Below are positions 1 to 10,807 of a stretch of DNA of 64,000 nucleotides, in pieces. Each line of letters starts with the position of its first letter. The first letter of the stretch is position 1. Below the pieces are notes generated by a model, which worked only from the letters and a program-made list of their open reading frames with translations, was not told the origin of the DNA and did no database searches. A program made the position numbers and the translations under genes. Origin of the DNA: Chondrilla cf. caribensis (taxonomy: Eukaryota; Porifera; Demospongiae; Chondrillida; Chondrillidae); contig OZ026556.1 in assembly GCA_964020155.1 (NCBI GenBank), positions 3,620,001-3,684,000 of the forward strand, read 5' to 3'.

Positions 1-447
1 TTGGCGGGTCACGAAGGTAGACTTTGATGTAGACTACAATGTCCTCTTCTGGGACTTGTCCTCTTTGGAATATTGGTATTCTCAGGAGTCGAGCACCAGT
101 TGTCCCCACCTTAAAGTGCATGACTGCATTAGTTGCAGACACAAGTCCATTGATAGCAGCATGATCCTGTATCCACTTTGAGGTCATCAGCTTGTGGTAG
201 AGGAGAGGTCCTTTGCTTGCAGTGCACTGTAGGTGGTAGAAGGCATTATATACTCATTATTAATCACATCTTTTCTGGCTATGTATATATATATTTCGTA
301 GTATACTATGGTCACCACATTTTATGCTGTAGCAACAATATAATCACTATTATAGCTGACTTCATCATGACGGCAACCCAAAGCATTGCCAATGGACAAT
401 ATTCCAATTACAAATAGCAAGCTGAGAAGATTAGTCATCATCAACAT
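1..447 (-). CDS. L1, A-type two-exon secreted protein, cut by window start
   Basis: Minus-strand member of the L family. Exon 1 is 361-447 and encodes a 29-residue signal-peptide module (starts MLMMTNLL, ends GCRHDE). Exon 2 starts at 226 after a CTACAG acceptor, begins with codons for CTASKGPLLYHKL, and runs off the window at base 1 in the conserved YLRDPP region. A TATAAAAG box lies upstream at 545-552 (minus). The donor reads GAA|GTCAGC rather than the GAG|GTGAGT of its relatives, so splicing may be weak. It is the only L gene on this strand and is head-to-head with L2. The call rests on clear similarity to L2-L4; function is unknown. Confidence 0.8.
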
Positions 448-559
448 CGTAAAGATAATTTTAATCCCTGTAGAAATGACCTCTTTGGAGGCTTATACGT
501 ATAGTGAGCAGTTCAAGAATGAAACTACCAGCTGAAGTCCAGGCTTTTATAGCCCTTGG

Positions 560-2760
560 TAATTAGATTCACGGACATACTGACACTTGAAAAGGAAAAG
601 TGTTGTGTGTGTGTCCTTCTCACTAACGCTTTGTGATGGCGTGAAATCTTCTATACATTAAGTATTGCAGACATTTGTGATTGAAGTCCACCAATATTAC
701 TCATAATGTGATTGCCGTGTATAGTCTGCAATCAGGACAAGAGGTCATCATGAAACCACAGTAATTCCCTCAATTGTGTAAACTTGTATTTCATGCTTGA
801 AACATGGACACTCCAAACTATGAAGGGAAGCTAGTTGGTGAAGGTCTCCCACTGAAGCACTTGATCTGCATATTAATTGAAAAATTGAATGTGTACTTTT
901 CATGTGATTCAGGTATGCTAACTGATAAATCTGTTTTTGCAATTTCGTTCATTTAAATTTACAATATGCCAGTTATAACCCATTCATGAGGGCATGCCTC
1001 TAATGCTATTCTTGCTTCTTGGGCATATATATGCACCCTCAAATTTTATACGATATCAGACATATTGTCCTTGTAAATGGGTGATGATTGACTAAATCGT
1101 GTACATACACACAAGCAGATATATGGACCAATATGTACATGTATATTATACATGCATAGGAATTTGAGGTACAGTACATATGGTTGAGACACTGTCACAA
1201 TCAGGGTATTCAGGACAATGAGGACATGGTAATAAGAGAGTCAAGTTTCACATGTACTGTACGAACTATAACTATACCTATATGCATGTACAGAGGATTA
1301 TCATTAATATGTCATCTGTATATGCACCACAAGATTCCAGTACAAGTTCAATAGATGAATGATAAGGAATATCAACTGAATATGCCGAATTGATTAATCA
1401 GATGCATATTTTGAAAACCAGTTATTTGTGGTGGGGTAACGAGAATTCACTGTATGTACACCCCTGTACATGGGTACATCCATGTACACTATGAGTTTCT
1501 TGACAAGGATTGTGTGTGGTTAACTGCAGGTACTATGTGTACATCAATGGCTCAGACCCAGCTTCTATTCAAGTCCAGGCCTCTATTTGAGCCCGGCGTC
1601 TATTCGGACAAATACTCCTAAGACTACCAATATTTCAAAGAGGACAAGTCTAAGTACTGGCAACGTGTACGTAAGTGGATTTCCAATTTGTAAAATGCCC
1701 AAGTAACTCCAGTCTTGAGCCAGAAGAGAACTCCATGTACAGTGTTGTAGAACTAGTTACTTACAGCATAGATTCTAGCTCATCATCTAGCTCTTACCCA
1801 CACACAGTGTTAAGGTCCATACAATATGTTCAGAAGTGTATGCTCATTGTTTGTGTTCACTTAAGATTTGCCATGAGAGGTGAATTAATGCTACAGAGTG
1901 GCACAGATGATACCAAGGAATGATGACCAATTTACTTGTATAAGCAAAATAATATAGTTAAAATTTATCATTCAGGAGTAGCTATACATAGTGATTATAC
2001 ATGCAGTGACAGTGCACCTGATATCGTACAAAATCTGAGGGTGCATATGCCCACAGGGCAAGAACAACATTAGATGCATGCCCTTGTGAATGGGTTATAA
2101 CTGGCTCATTGTAAATTTAAATGAACAAGATCACGAAAAAGGCTGTGTTTTTGAAACTTGAGTCATTGACAAATAACATAACTGAGGAATATTCACAATA
2201 AAACCAGCCTTTCATATCTGTGATTCCACATATAGATGCCAAAAAATCCTGCCACAGTCATGCATGAACATATGTATGTACTATATGCATCCATAGACTC
2301 AGGCTACACAATGTCAAACTGCTTACAGGCTACACTTGTAGTACACACTATTACAACCGCCTCCTACTAGTGTAGGATTGGCAAGGTTAAGGGTTAATCA
2401 CCTTCCAGGTTGTCTCACTAAACCCCATGATACTGTACATATGACCCCAGTATTAATTTTGCTATGTTTTTGCAAGAATTCATTTAGTATTATAATTATA
2501 TTATATGCTACTGGTAGTATAATGTACATGTGATATAAACTCATTCAGTGAGTATATTCTGTGTTCCGATTAGTATAAAAGTAGACTAACAATGAACACT
2601 CTACACACAAGTAACGCATAAGTTGTTGGCTCTCATCATCCATTGATATTAATACCAGATGTTCCACTTGTTCATGTGGTTGATGTAAGATCCTAGCATA
2701 CATGTTCCATGTATTGCCTTGATTGCTGCGTGGGTGATGCATAGATTTAAATGTACACAA
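560..2760. other. Intergenic region between head-to-head L1 and L2
   Basis: No supportable gene. Contents: a diverged antisense copy of the ~250-bp repeat seen three times near 28.3-29.2 kb (about 690-945); an inverted-repeat pair, 948-1060 against 2020-2130; the end of a CCCGG-rich element plus a decayed L exon 2 scrap (1550-1660); and a segment of about 1.16 kb (about 1618-2780) repeated directly at 10776-11940. The AT-rich remainder shows nothing recognisable. Confidence 0.6.
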
Positions 2761-2780
2761 TGTTCACTTTACTTGGGATA
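1618..2780. repeat. 1.16-kb direct repeat, left copy
   Basis: Nearly the same sequence recurs at 10776-11940, from the motif ACTACCAATATTTCAAAGAG through to TTCACTTTACTTGGGA. The first ~40 bp are a decayed piece of L-family exon 2 (the LLRxPIFQRGQV segment), so the repeat was copied together with part of a broken L gene. Open frames on the minus strand (for example 2545-2760) are present in both copies but lack other coding signs. Confidence 0.8.
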
Positions 2781-3000
2781 TGGGATACCCATACGCTTAC
2801 TACTATAGCTATACTCCATTAATGTCATGCCTACACCTTGTTTCATACAAATTACCTGCTAGTTGCCCTGTTGCTGTCAAACTTAGATTCCATGTTATGT
2901 GGTGAGGTCACTCAACGGTACAAGACAAATTATACCCAATGAGAATTGAACTACAAGAGAACATGGAGAGAGTAGGTGATTGACAGTCATACGTCTGAGA
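2760..3000 (+). repeat. ~230-bp repeat of the A-type block
   Basis: A segment starting near CACTTTACTTGGGAT and ending near GAGAGAGTAGTTGATT recurs at about 4650-4855, 5535-5750, 7510-7730, 8330-8550, 11920-12140, 13080-13215, 13530-13745 and 15750-15975. It lies upstream of the A-type promoters and sometimes occurs without a gene, marking incomplete duplications. The short open frames in it differ between copies and look non-coding. Confidence 0.75.
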
Positions 3001-3261
3001 ACAACATTGGCTGTAACACTGAACATGCTGTATATACATCATATACCAGGGACATACCCTGGTATATGTATAAAGTGCAACATGTACACACTCCAGCAAA
3101 GGGCACAAAGTACATATACACTCTTCCGTCCTGGAAACAGCCCAAACCATTGGTGTCACCCCGTAATCCATTGTCCTATATGTACAGGACATATACACAT
3201 CATTATCTCTCCTCAAGTGTGAGTATGTCTGCATGAATCTAATTACCAAGGGCTATAAAAG
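2976..3261 (+). promoter_or_regulatory. L2 promoter with conserved dyads and TATA box
   Basis: TATAAAAG lies at 3254-3261, about 110 bp before the ATG at 3371. Upstream at 3041-3067 is a perfect dyad with 11-bp arms, ATATACCAGGG and its complement, separated by 5 nt. A second dyad near 3174-3191 has GTCCT/AGGAC arms. Both recur before L3, L4 and L7. They could be binding sites for a dimeric factor; that is inference from position and conservation. Confidence 0.6.
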
Positions 3262-3370
3262 ACTGGACTACAGCTGATAGGTTAATTCTTGAACTGCTTA
3301 CTATATACGTACGTATAAGGTAGCCTCCAAAGAGGTCGTTTCTACAAGGATTAATAATATTATCTTCGCG

Positions 3371-4202
3371 ATGTTGATGATGACTAACCTTCTCAGTTTG
3401 CTGTTTGCAATTGAAATAATGTTCATTGGCAATGCTTTGGGTTGCTGTCATGATGAGGTGAGTTATAATAGTGATATAGTGTTTCTACAGCATAAAATGT
3501 GGTGACCATAGTACTATGGAGTATACATGGTCAGGTTGGATGTGTATGTATTAATAATGAGTATGTAATACTTTCTACAAAATACAGTGCACACCAAGTA
3601 AAGGACCTCTCCTCTACCACAAGTTGATGACCTCAAAGTGGATACAGGATCATGCCGCTATCAGTGGACTTGTGTCTGCAACTAATGCAGTCATGCGCTT
3701 CAAGTTGGGAGCAACCAATGGTCGACTCCTGAGAATACCGATATTCCAAAGAGGACAAGTCCCAGAAGAGGACATTGTAGTCTACATCAAAGTCTATCTT
3801 CGTGACCCACCAACATCTGATTCTGATCCTCTCATTGGTATCTGTGATGGAACTGTCTGCAATGCTATCTTTGTGTCTGATAGGGGGAACTATCCAAATA
3901 ATGCATGCAACTATGGTAGCTTCAACAGTGGGCCTATTCTTACCAGTTCTTATTTCCATAACAACTGTGGTGGAATTCCCATCACATACACCACATTCCC
4001 CAATGCGGCTACCCTCACATTCTACCCCAGCGAGCAGTTGGGAACCTTCCACATCATACCAGATGGAGGATACACCACTGTAGGCTCATTCACTAAGAAG
4101 TTGGACCTCACTCAAGGACTCTTCTTGGAGGTGTACGGGGGTGATGTCAATGAACAATACTTGTTGCAGTACATGCAAGTTGAGATCAAGGCCAACCAGT
4201 AG
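3371..4202 (+). CDS. L2, A-type two-exon secreted protein
   Basis: Exon 1 is 3371-3457, donor GAG|GTGAGT. Exon 2 is 3588-4202, acceptor TACAG|TGC, joined in phase 0. Product 233 aa: signal peptide about residues 1-25 (hydrophobic core, then NALGCCHDE), then one domain. Landmarks are CTPSKGPLLYHK (30-41), KWIQDHAAISGLVSA (46-60), LLRIPIFQRGQVPEED (76-91), a GICDGTVCNA motif with Cys115 and Cys120, Cys136, Cys156 in NNCGG, and the very conserved LTFYPSEQLGTFHIIP (172-187). It is probably a secreted beta-sandwich-like protein; no catalytic motif was seen. AATAAA lies at 4517-4522. I do not recognise the family. The start was chosen because it opens the signal peptide and sits ~110 bp after the TATA box. 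Confidence 0.85.
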
Positions 4203-5750
4203 ACTTTGATTAAAACGTTTGCAATCACAAACAGATCCGAGTCAAGTCCAGTAACAATTATATGGTTTCTTAGACCACATTTCAAGTATTTACACATCAA
4301 AAGCGATTAATATATAGCTAACAATATTATAATAGGTTTGTGTTGAATTTAAGTGCTGACAGCGTATGGAATAATAATTGAGTTCATGCTTATTATGGTT
4401 TGCATTATTAGCTATAGACTAAGTATAAGAATATTATAAATTATTCATTGTTGATCAAGGAGTTGTTCATTCACATTCGATCGAGTAACTGTCTAATATT
4501 ATCATTAATTAGACTGAATAAATCGTCATTTCAAGATCTCAAAGTCTTTATTTATTGCCTTAGTTGAATTTTATTTGTGGTCATTAATGAATAATAATGT
4601 TTGTACGTGCCTTTTGGTATATGTGATGTACAGTTTTGAAGAGTATGTGATGTGCACTTTACTTGGGATATTTACTATTATAGCTATAGTCTGTTAATGT
4701 CATGCCTACACCTTGTTTCATACAAATTACCTGCTAGTTACCCTGTTGCTGTCAAACTTAGATTTAGAATTCACTCAAGGGAACAAGACCAATTAAACTC
4801 AATTGTAATCCAACTACAAGAGAACATGGAGAGAGTAGTTGATTAGCATTGTCATACGTCTGAGAACAACATTGGGCTGTAGCACTGCCATGACATGGAT
4901 GTACACTGGTGAATGGTATGAAATACAATATGCACACACACCTGGGCTGAGGGTACAAGATATGTATGCACATGAAATAAGGTTCTCTTGCATTGGGACC
5001 AGCCCAACCACTGGTGTCACCCCATTATCCACTGTCAGTATGAACATGTCCACTCTTTACAAGTGTGAGCTCAAGCCATACTTCTTGACAAACTTTGGGA
5101 CACTTGTTGCTCTGCTAACAAGTATTAACTTGGAGGCAGATTTGCAGTACTGTGTATTTGTGTACATCATCTCAAGTGTTGTGTGTACATTGTAGTACAT
5201 ACGTATATACACAACAAACATGAAAGCACTAGTCTAAGGGACACCTAGAGTTGATCCCTACAGTTAGTGCAATTAGTTACTTACACCATAGATCCTCATC
5301 ACTGCACCTCTTCCTCACACACACACAGTGTTAAGGGTGTACATGTTGTGTTAGAAGTGTATAGTCATTGTGTGTGTTCATTCATTAGGACTTGCCACGA
5401 GAAGTGTGTATATGTAACAGAGTCGTACAAATGATACCAAGGAATGAGATAATAAACAATTACTACATAGGTTGGATTTGTGTGTGCCTTTTTGCATATG
5501 TAACGTACAATTTTGAAGTGTATGTGATGTGCACTTTACTTGGGATGTGGGATTCATATACTTACTACTATAGCTATACTCCATTAATGTCATGCCTACA
5601 CCTTGTTTCATACAAATTACCTGCTAGTTACCCTGCTGCTGTCAAACGTAGATTCCATGTTATGTGATGAGGTCACTCAACGGTACAAGACAAATTATAC
5701 CCAATTAGAATTGAACTACAAGAGAACATGGAGAGAGTAGTTGATTAACA
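4203..5750. other. L2 3' flank and repeats
   Basis: AT-rich 3' flank with the likely polyadenylation signal, then copies of the ~230-bp repeat at about 4650-4855 and 5535-5750. A segment at 5040-5460 (CATCTCAAGTGTTGTGTGTACATTG and onward) recurs at 7850-8260. No gene is supported; the open frames here differ between repeat copies. Confidence 0.6.
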
Positions 5751-5757
5751 GTCATAC

Positions 5758-6027
5758 GTCTGAGAACAACATTGGGCTGTAACACTGAACATGCTGTATA
5801 TACATCATATACCAGGGACATACCCTGGTATATGTATAAAGTGCAACATGTACACACCCCAGTGAAGGGTACAAAGTACATATGCACTCTTCTGTCCTGG
5901 AAACATCCCAAACCATTGGTGACACCCTGTAATCCATTGTCCTATATGTACAGGACATATACACAACATTATCTCTCCTCAAGTGTGAGTATATCTGCAT
6001 GAATCTAATTACCAAGGGCTATAAAAC
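5758..6027 (+). promoter_or_regulatory. L3 promoter with conserved dyads and TATA box
   Basis: TATAAAAC is at 6020-6027, and the 27-bp perfect dyad at 5807-5833 is identical to that of L2. The second GTCCT/AGGAC dyad follows at about 5938-5955. Spacing to the ATG at 6134 matches L2. Confidence 0.6.
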
Positions 6028-6133
6028 ACTGGACTACAGCTGATAGGTTAATTCTTGAACTGCTTACTATATACGTACGTATAAGGTAGCCTCCAAAGAG
6101 GTCGTTTCTACAAGGATTAATAATATCTTTGCG

Positions 6134-6989
6134 ATGTTGATGATGACTAACCTTCTCAGTTTGCTGTTTGCAATTGAAATAATGTTCATTGGCAATGCTT
6201 TGGGTTGCCGTCATGATGAGGTGAGTTATAATAGTGATATTATAGTGTTGCTACAGCATAAAATGTGGTGACCGTAGTACTATGGAATATAGATGGCCAG
6301 GTTGTATGTGTATGTTTTAATAATGAGTATGTAATACTTGCTACCATCTGGTCTATACTCTCCACCAAATACAGTGCACACCAAGTAAAGGACCTCTCCT
6401 CTACCACAAGTTGATGACCTCAAAGTGGATACAGGATCATGCTGCTATCAGTGGACTTGTGTCTGCCAACAGTACAGTCATGCACTTCAAGGTGGGGGCA
6501 ACCCTTGGTCGACTCCTGAGAATACCGATATTCCAAAGAGGACAAGTCCCAGAAGAGGACATTGTAGTCTACATCAAAGTCTACCTTCGTGACCCACCAA
6601 CGTCTGATTCTGATCCTCTCATTGGTATCTGTGATGGAACTGTCTGCAATGCTATCATTGTGTTAGATAGCAGCAACTATCCGAAGACCGCATGCCAATA
6701 TGGTAGCTTCAACAGTGGGCCTATTTATACCAGTTATCAGTTCGTTAACAACTGCGGTGGAATTCCCATCACATACACCACATACCCCAATGAGGTTACC
6801 CTCACATTCTACCCCAGCGAGCAGTTGGGAACCTTCCACATCATACCAGATGGAGGATACACCACTGTAGGCTCATTCACTAAGAAGTTGGACCTCACTC
6901 AAGGACTCTTCTTGGAGATGTACGGGGATCATGCTAATGAACAATACTTGTTGCAGTACATGCAAGTTGAAATTAAGGCCAACCAGTAG
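6134..6989 (+). CDS. L3, A-type two-exon secreted protein
   Basis: Exon 1 is 6134-6220, donor GAG|GTGAGT; exon 2 is 6375-6989, phase-0 junction; 233 aa. The signal peptide matches L2 except for GCRHDE at its end, so one fewer Cys remains after cleavage. The scaffold matches L2, but the loops differ: GATLGRLL after HFKV, IVLDSSNYPKTACQY around the third exon-2 motif, and YTSYQFVNNCGG. The C-terminal loop reads MYGDHANEQ. All five exon-2 cysteines are kept. It is flanked by L2 and L4 in direct orientation at about 2.8-kb spacing. Function unknown; secretion is inferred from the signal peptide. Confidence 0.85.
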
Positions 6990-8540
6990 ACTTTGATTGA
7001 AACGTTTGCAATTATAAACAGATCCAAGTCAAGTCCAGTAACAATTATATGGTTTCTTAGACCACATTTCAAGTATTTACACATCAATAGCGATTAATAT
7101 TATAGCTAGCAATATTATAATAGGTTTGCGTTGAATTTAAGTGCTGACAGCCCACGGAATAATAATTGAGTTCATGCTTTATTATGGTTTGCATTATTAG
7201 TTATAGACTATAAAAATATTATAAATTATTCATCATTGAGCAAGGAGTTGTTCATTTACATTTGATCGAGTAACTGTAATATTATCATTAATTAAACTGA
7301 ATAACATGCATAAGCATATCTGATTCAATTTTCTAAAGTAATAATAAATACTACATGCGGTGAAGGGACAATGCAAGAATTGGTGTTTCAAGATCTCAAA
7401 GTCTCCATTTATTGCCTTAGTTGAATTTTATTTGTGGTCATTAATGAATAATAAGGTTTGTATGTGCCTTTTGGTATATGTGACGTACAGTTTTGAAGAG
7501 TATGTGATGTTCACTTTACTTGGGATATGGGATGTATATGTTTACTACTATAGCTATAGCCTGTTAATGTCATACCTACACCTTGTTTCATACAAATTAC
7601 CTGCTAGTTGCCCTGTTGTTGTCAAACTTGTATTCCATGTTATGTGGTGAATTCACTCAAGGGAACCAGTAAAATTAAACCCAATTGAAATTCAACTACA
7701 AGAGAACATGAAGAGAGTAGTTGATTAGCATCGTCATATGTCTGAGAACAATATTGGGAACTACTATAGCTATAGTCCGTTACTGTTATGCCTACACCTT
7801 GTTTCATACAAATTACCTGCTACCCAGTATGAACATGTCCACTCATTACTAGTGTGAGCTCAAGTTGTATTTCTTTACAACCTTTGGGACACTAGCTTGT
7901 TGCTCTACTAACCAGTATTAACTTGGAGGCAGATTTGCAGTACTGTATATTCATGTACTTCATCTCAAGTGTTGTGTGTACATTGTAGTACATACGTATA
8001 TACACAACAAACATGAAAGCACTAGTCTAAGGGACACCTAGAGTTGATCCCTACAGTTAGTGCAATTAGTTACTTACACCATAGTTCCTCATCACTTCAC
8101 CTCTTCCTCACACACACACACACACAGTGTTAAGGGTCTACATGTTGTGTTAGAATTGTATAGTTATTGTGTGTGTTCATTCATTAGGACTTGCCACAAG
8201 AAGTGTGTATATGTAACATAGTCGTACAAATGATACCAAGGAATGAGATAATAAACAATTATTACATAGGTTGGATGTGTGTGTGTGCCTTTTTGTATAT
8301 GTGATGTACAGTTTTGAAGAGTATGTGGTGTGCACTTTACTTGGGATGTGGGATGCATATGCTTACTACTATAGCTATACTCCATTAATGTCATGCCTAC
8401 ACCTTGATTCATACAAATTACCTACTAGTTGCCCTGTTGCTGTCAAACGTAGATTCCATGTTATGTGATGAGGTCACTCAACGGTACAAGACAAATTATA
8501 CCCAATTAGAATTGAACTACAAGAGAACATGGAGAGAGTA
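6990..8540. other. L3-L4 spacer
   Basis: 3' flank of L3 (like that of L2), two copies of the ~230-bp repeat (about 7510-7730 and 8330-8550) and the segment shared with 5040-5460. A short (CA)n tract lies near 8110-8127. No gene seen. Confidence 0.6.
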
Positions 8541-8545
8541 GTTGA

Positions 8546-8825
8546 TTGACAGTCATATGTCTGAGAACATCATTGGGCTGTAACACTGAACATGCTGTAT
8601 ATACATCATATACCAGGGACATACCCTGGTATATGTATAAAGTGCAACATGTACACACCCCAGCAAAGGGTACAAAGTCATATGCACTCTTCCCGTCTTG
8701 GAAACATCCCAGACCATTAGTGTCACCCTGTAATCCATTGTCCTATATGTATAGGACATATACACAACATTATCTCTCAAGTGTGAGTATGTCTGCATGA
8801 ATTTAATTACCAAGGGCTATAAAAG
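8546..8825 (+). promoter_or_regulatory. L4 promoter with conserved dyads and TATA box
   Basis: TATAAAAG is at 8818-8825, and the perfect 11-bp-arm dyad is at 8608-8634. The second dyad near 8740-8757 reads GTCCTATATGTATAGGAC, so its outer arms are preserved despite a central change. Confidence 0.6.
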
Positions 8826-8932
8826 ACTGGACTCACAGCTGATAGGTTCATTTTTGAACTGCTTACTATATACGTACGTATAAGGTAGCCTCCAAAGAGG
8901 TCGTTTCTGCAAGGATTAATAACATCTTCACG

Positions 8933-9769
8933 ATGTTGATGATGACTAACCTTGTCAGTCTGCTGTTTGCAATTGGAATTTTATTTATTGGCAATGCTTT
9001 GGGTTGCTGTCATAATGAGGTGAGTTATAATAGTGATTATAGTGTTGCTACAGCATAAAATGTGGTGACCATAGTATACTACGAAATATATATACATAGC
9101 CAGAAAAGGTGTGATTAACAATGAGTATATAATGCTTTCTACCACCTACAGTGCACTGCAAGCAAAGGACCTCTCCTCTACCACAAGCTGATGACTTCAC
9201 AGTGGATACAGGATCATGCCGCTATCAGTGGACTTGTGTCTGCCAACAGTGCAGTCATGCGCTTCAAGGTGGGGGTAGCCAAGGGTCGACTCCTGAGAAT
9301 ACCGATATTCCAAAGAGGACAAGTCCCGGAAGAGGACATTGTAGTCTACATCAAAGTCTACCTTCGTGACCCACCAACGTCTGATTCTGATCCTCTCATT
9401 GGTATCTGTGATGGAACTGTCTGCAATGCAATGTATATATCTGATAGGGGGAACTATCCGAATCATGCATGCCAATATGGTAGCTTCAATAGTGGACCTA
9501 TATTTACCAATAGTCAGTTTGCAAACTGTGGTGGAATTCCCATCACGTACACCACATTCCCCAATGCGGCTACCCTCACATTCTACCCCAGCGAGCAGTT
9601 GGGAACCTTCCACATCATACCAGATGGAGGATACACCACCGTAGGCTCATTCACTAAGAAGTTGGACCTCACTCAAGGACTCTTCTTGGAGGTGTACGGG
9701 AATGATGTCAATGAACAATACTTGTTGCAGTACATGCAAGTTGAGATCAAGGCCAACCTGGTCCAGTAG
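8933..9769 (+). CDS. L4, A-type two-exon secreted protein
   Basis: Exon 1 is 8933-9019 and exon 2 is 9152-9769, joined in phase 0; 234 aa. The signal peptide (MLMMTNLVSLL...GCCHNE) has several substitutions against L2. Mature start CTASKGPLLYHKL, then MTSQW where most copies have MTSKW. Loops: VAKGRLL, MYISDRGNYPNHACQY and FTNSQFANCGG (one residue shorter than L2). The C-terminus is extended to IKANLVQ. Five exon-2 cysteines are conserved. Neighbours are L3 upstream and the broken L5 downstream. Secreted protein of unknown role. Confidence 0.85.
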
Positions 9770-10311
9770 ACTTCAATGAATGTTTTGCAATGTCAGATCC
9801 AAGCCAGGTCCAATAACAATAACTATTATGGCTACATTTACACATTATAGCTAGCATTATATAATAGGTTCACATTGAATTTGAGTGCTCAGAGCCTACT
9901 GAATATTAATAATAATATTGGAGTTCATGCTCTATTATGGTTTGTATTATTAGTTACGTATAGATTATAAGAATATTATGAATAATTCATCGTTGAGCAA
10001 GGCGTTGTTACATTACATTCGATCAAGTGACTATAATATAATCATTAATTAGACTGAATAGCACACATAAACAAGCATATCAATTTTCTAGGATAATATA
10101 ATGCTACATACATATGTGATGAGGGGGAAGATGCAAAAAATGTTTCAATCCGAATCACAATGTCTCCAATTGATGGTCAAATCTGTTGTCTTCCACTTTC
10201 AACATGTATGCTTGTACAGAACAATGATAATTTTAAGTAGAATCACAACTTTGAAAGAACTAGCGTTTCCACCATCTGTAGTCTACTTTTTAGGGGCTGC
10301 CATTTCATTTC
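9770..10311. other. L4 3' flank
   Basis: AT-rich flank resembling the 3' flanks of L2 and L3 as far as about 10100. The stretch 10100-10311 matches nothing else I noticed and joins abruptly to a piece of L exon 2. No gene is supported. Confidence 0.5.
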
Positions 10312-10807
10312 GATCATGCTGCTATCAGTGGAGTTGTGTCTGCCAACAATGAAATCATGCACTTCAAACCATCACTAGATAATTACCGTATTTGTCCGAA
10401 TAGAAGCCCAGGCGTCTATTATTCTAGAGAGTTTTGTCCCGGCTTCTATTCGAGCCCGGCTTTTATTTTAGTCCTGGTGTCTATGCAATACAGCTACAGA
10501 GCGTTATCTGCAATATAAAATGTGAGCAACATGGCCGCAGCAAGTCGAAGTTCGCACGGCACGGTTGAGAGCGAAAGTATCTGGACTCCGGTCATAACGC
10601 TACGTCAGACCCGGCTTCTATTCGAGCCCCGGCCTATATTTATGAAACGCTACGTTCAGACCCGGCTTCTATTCGAGCCCCGGCCTATATTTATGAAACG
10701 CTACGTTCAGACCCGGCTTCTATTCAAGCCCCGGCCTTATTTGAGCCCGGGTTCTATTCAGACAAATAGCTACTCCTAAGACTACCAATATTTCAAAGAG
10801 GACAAGT
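10312..10807 (+). pseudogene. L5, broken L-family exon 2 with inserted element
   Basis: Bases 10312-10385 read as the conserved DHAAISG...SANNE...MHFKPSLDNY part of exon 2. After an inserted repeat (about 10386-10769) the homology resumes at about 10772-10807 as LLRLPIFQRGQV. There is no exon 1, promoter or downstream domain. The insertion falls exactly in the first variable loop. The right-hand scrap and the sequence after it are duplicated at 1618 onward. Confidence 0.75.
10386..10769. mobile_element. CCCGG-rich inverted-repeat element inserted in L5
   Basis: Starts with GTATTTGTCCGAATAGAAGC and ends with the imperfect complement GTTCTATTCAGACAAATA. Its inside includes a 51-bp tandem repeat with two full copies and a partial third (about 10610-10735; CCCGGCTTCTATTCGAGCC in each). 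No transposase is visible, so it is a non-autonomous element of unknown superfamily. A terminal remnant lies at about 1560-1610. Confidence 0.65.

Noticed and set aside
2908..3249. Open frames on both strands just upstream of A-type genes (also 5752-6015, 8546-8813 and 13741-14008)
   Set aside because: They overlap the conserved promoter, occur on both strands and differ by frameshifts between copies; better explained as duplicated regulatory DNA.
3633..4052. Antisense open frame of 139 aa opposite L2 exon 2 (similar ones opposite L4, L8, L10, L11 and L13)
   Set aside because: A shadow of the conserved sense coding sequence; its length varies with loop changes and there is no start or splice support.
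3371..4202. Assignment of the L domain to C1q/TNF-like, FReD, C-type lectin or actinoporin folds
   Set aside because: None of the signature motifs of these families is visible; the beta-rich and secreted character alone is not enough.
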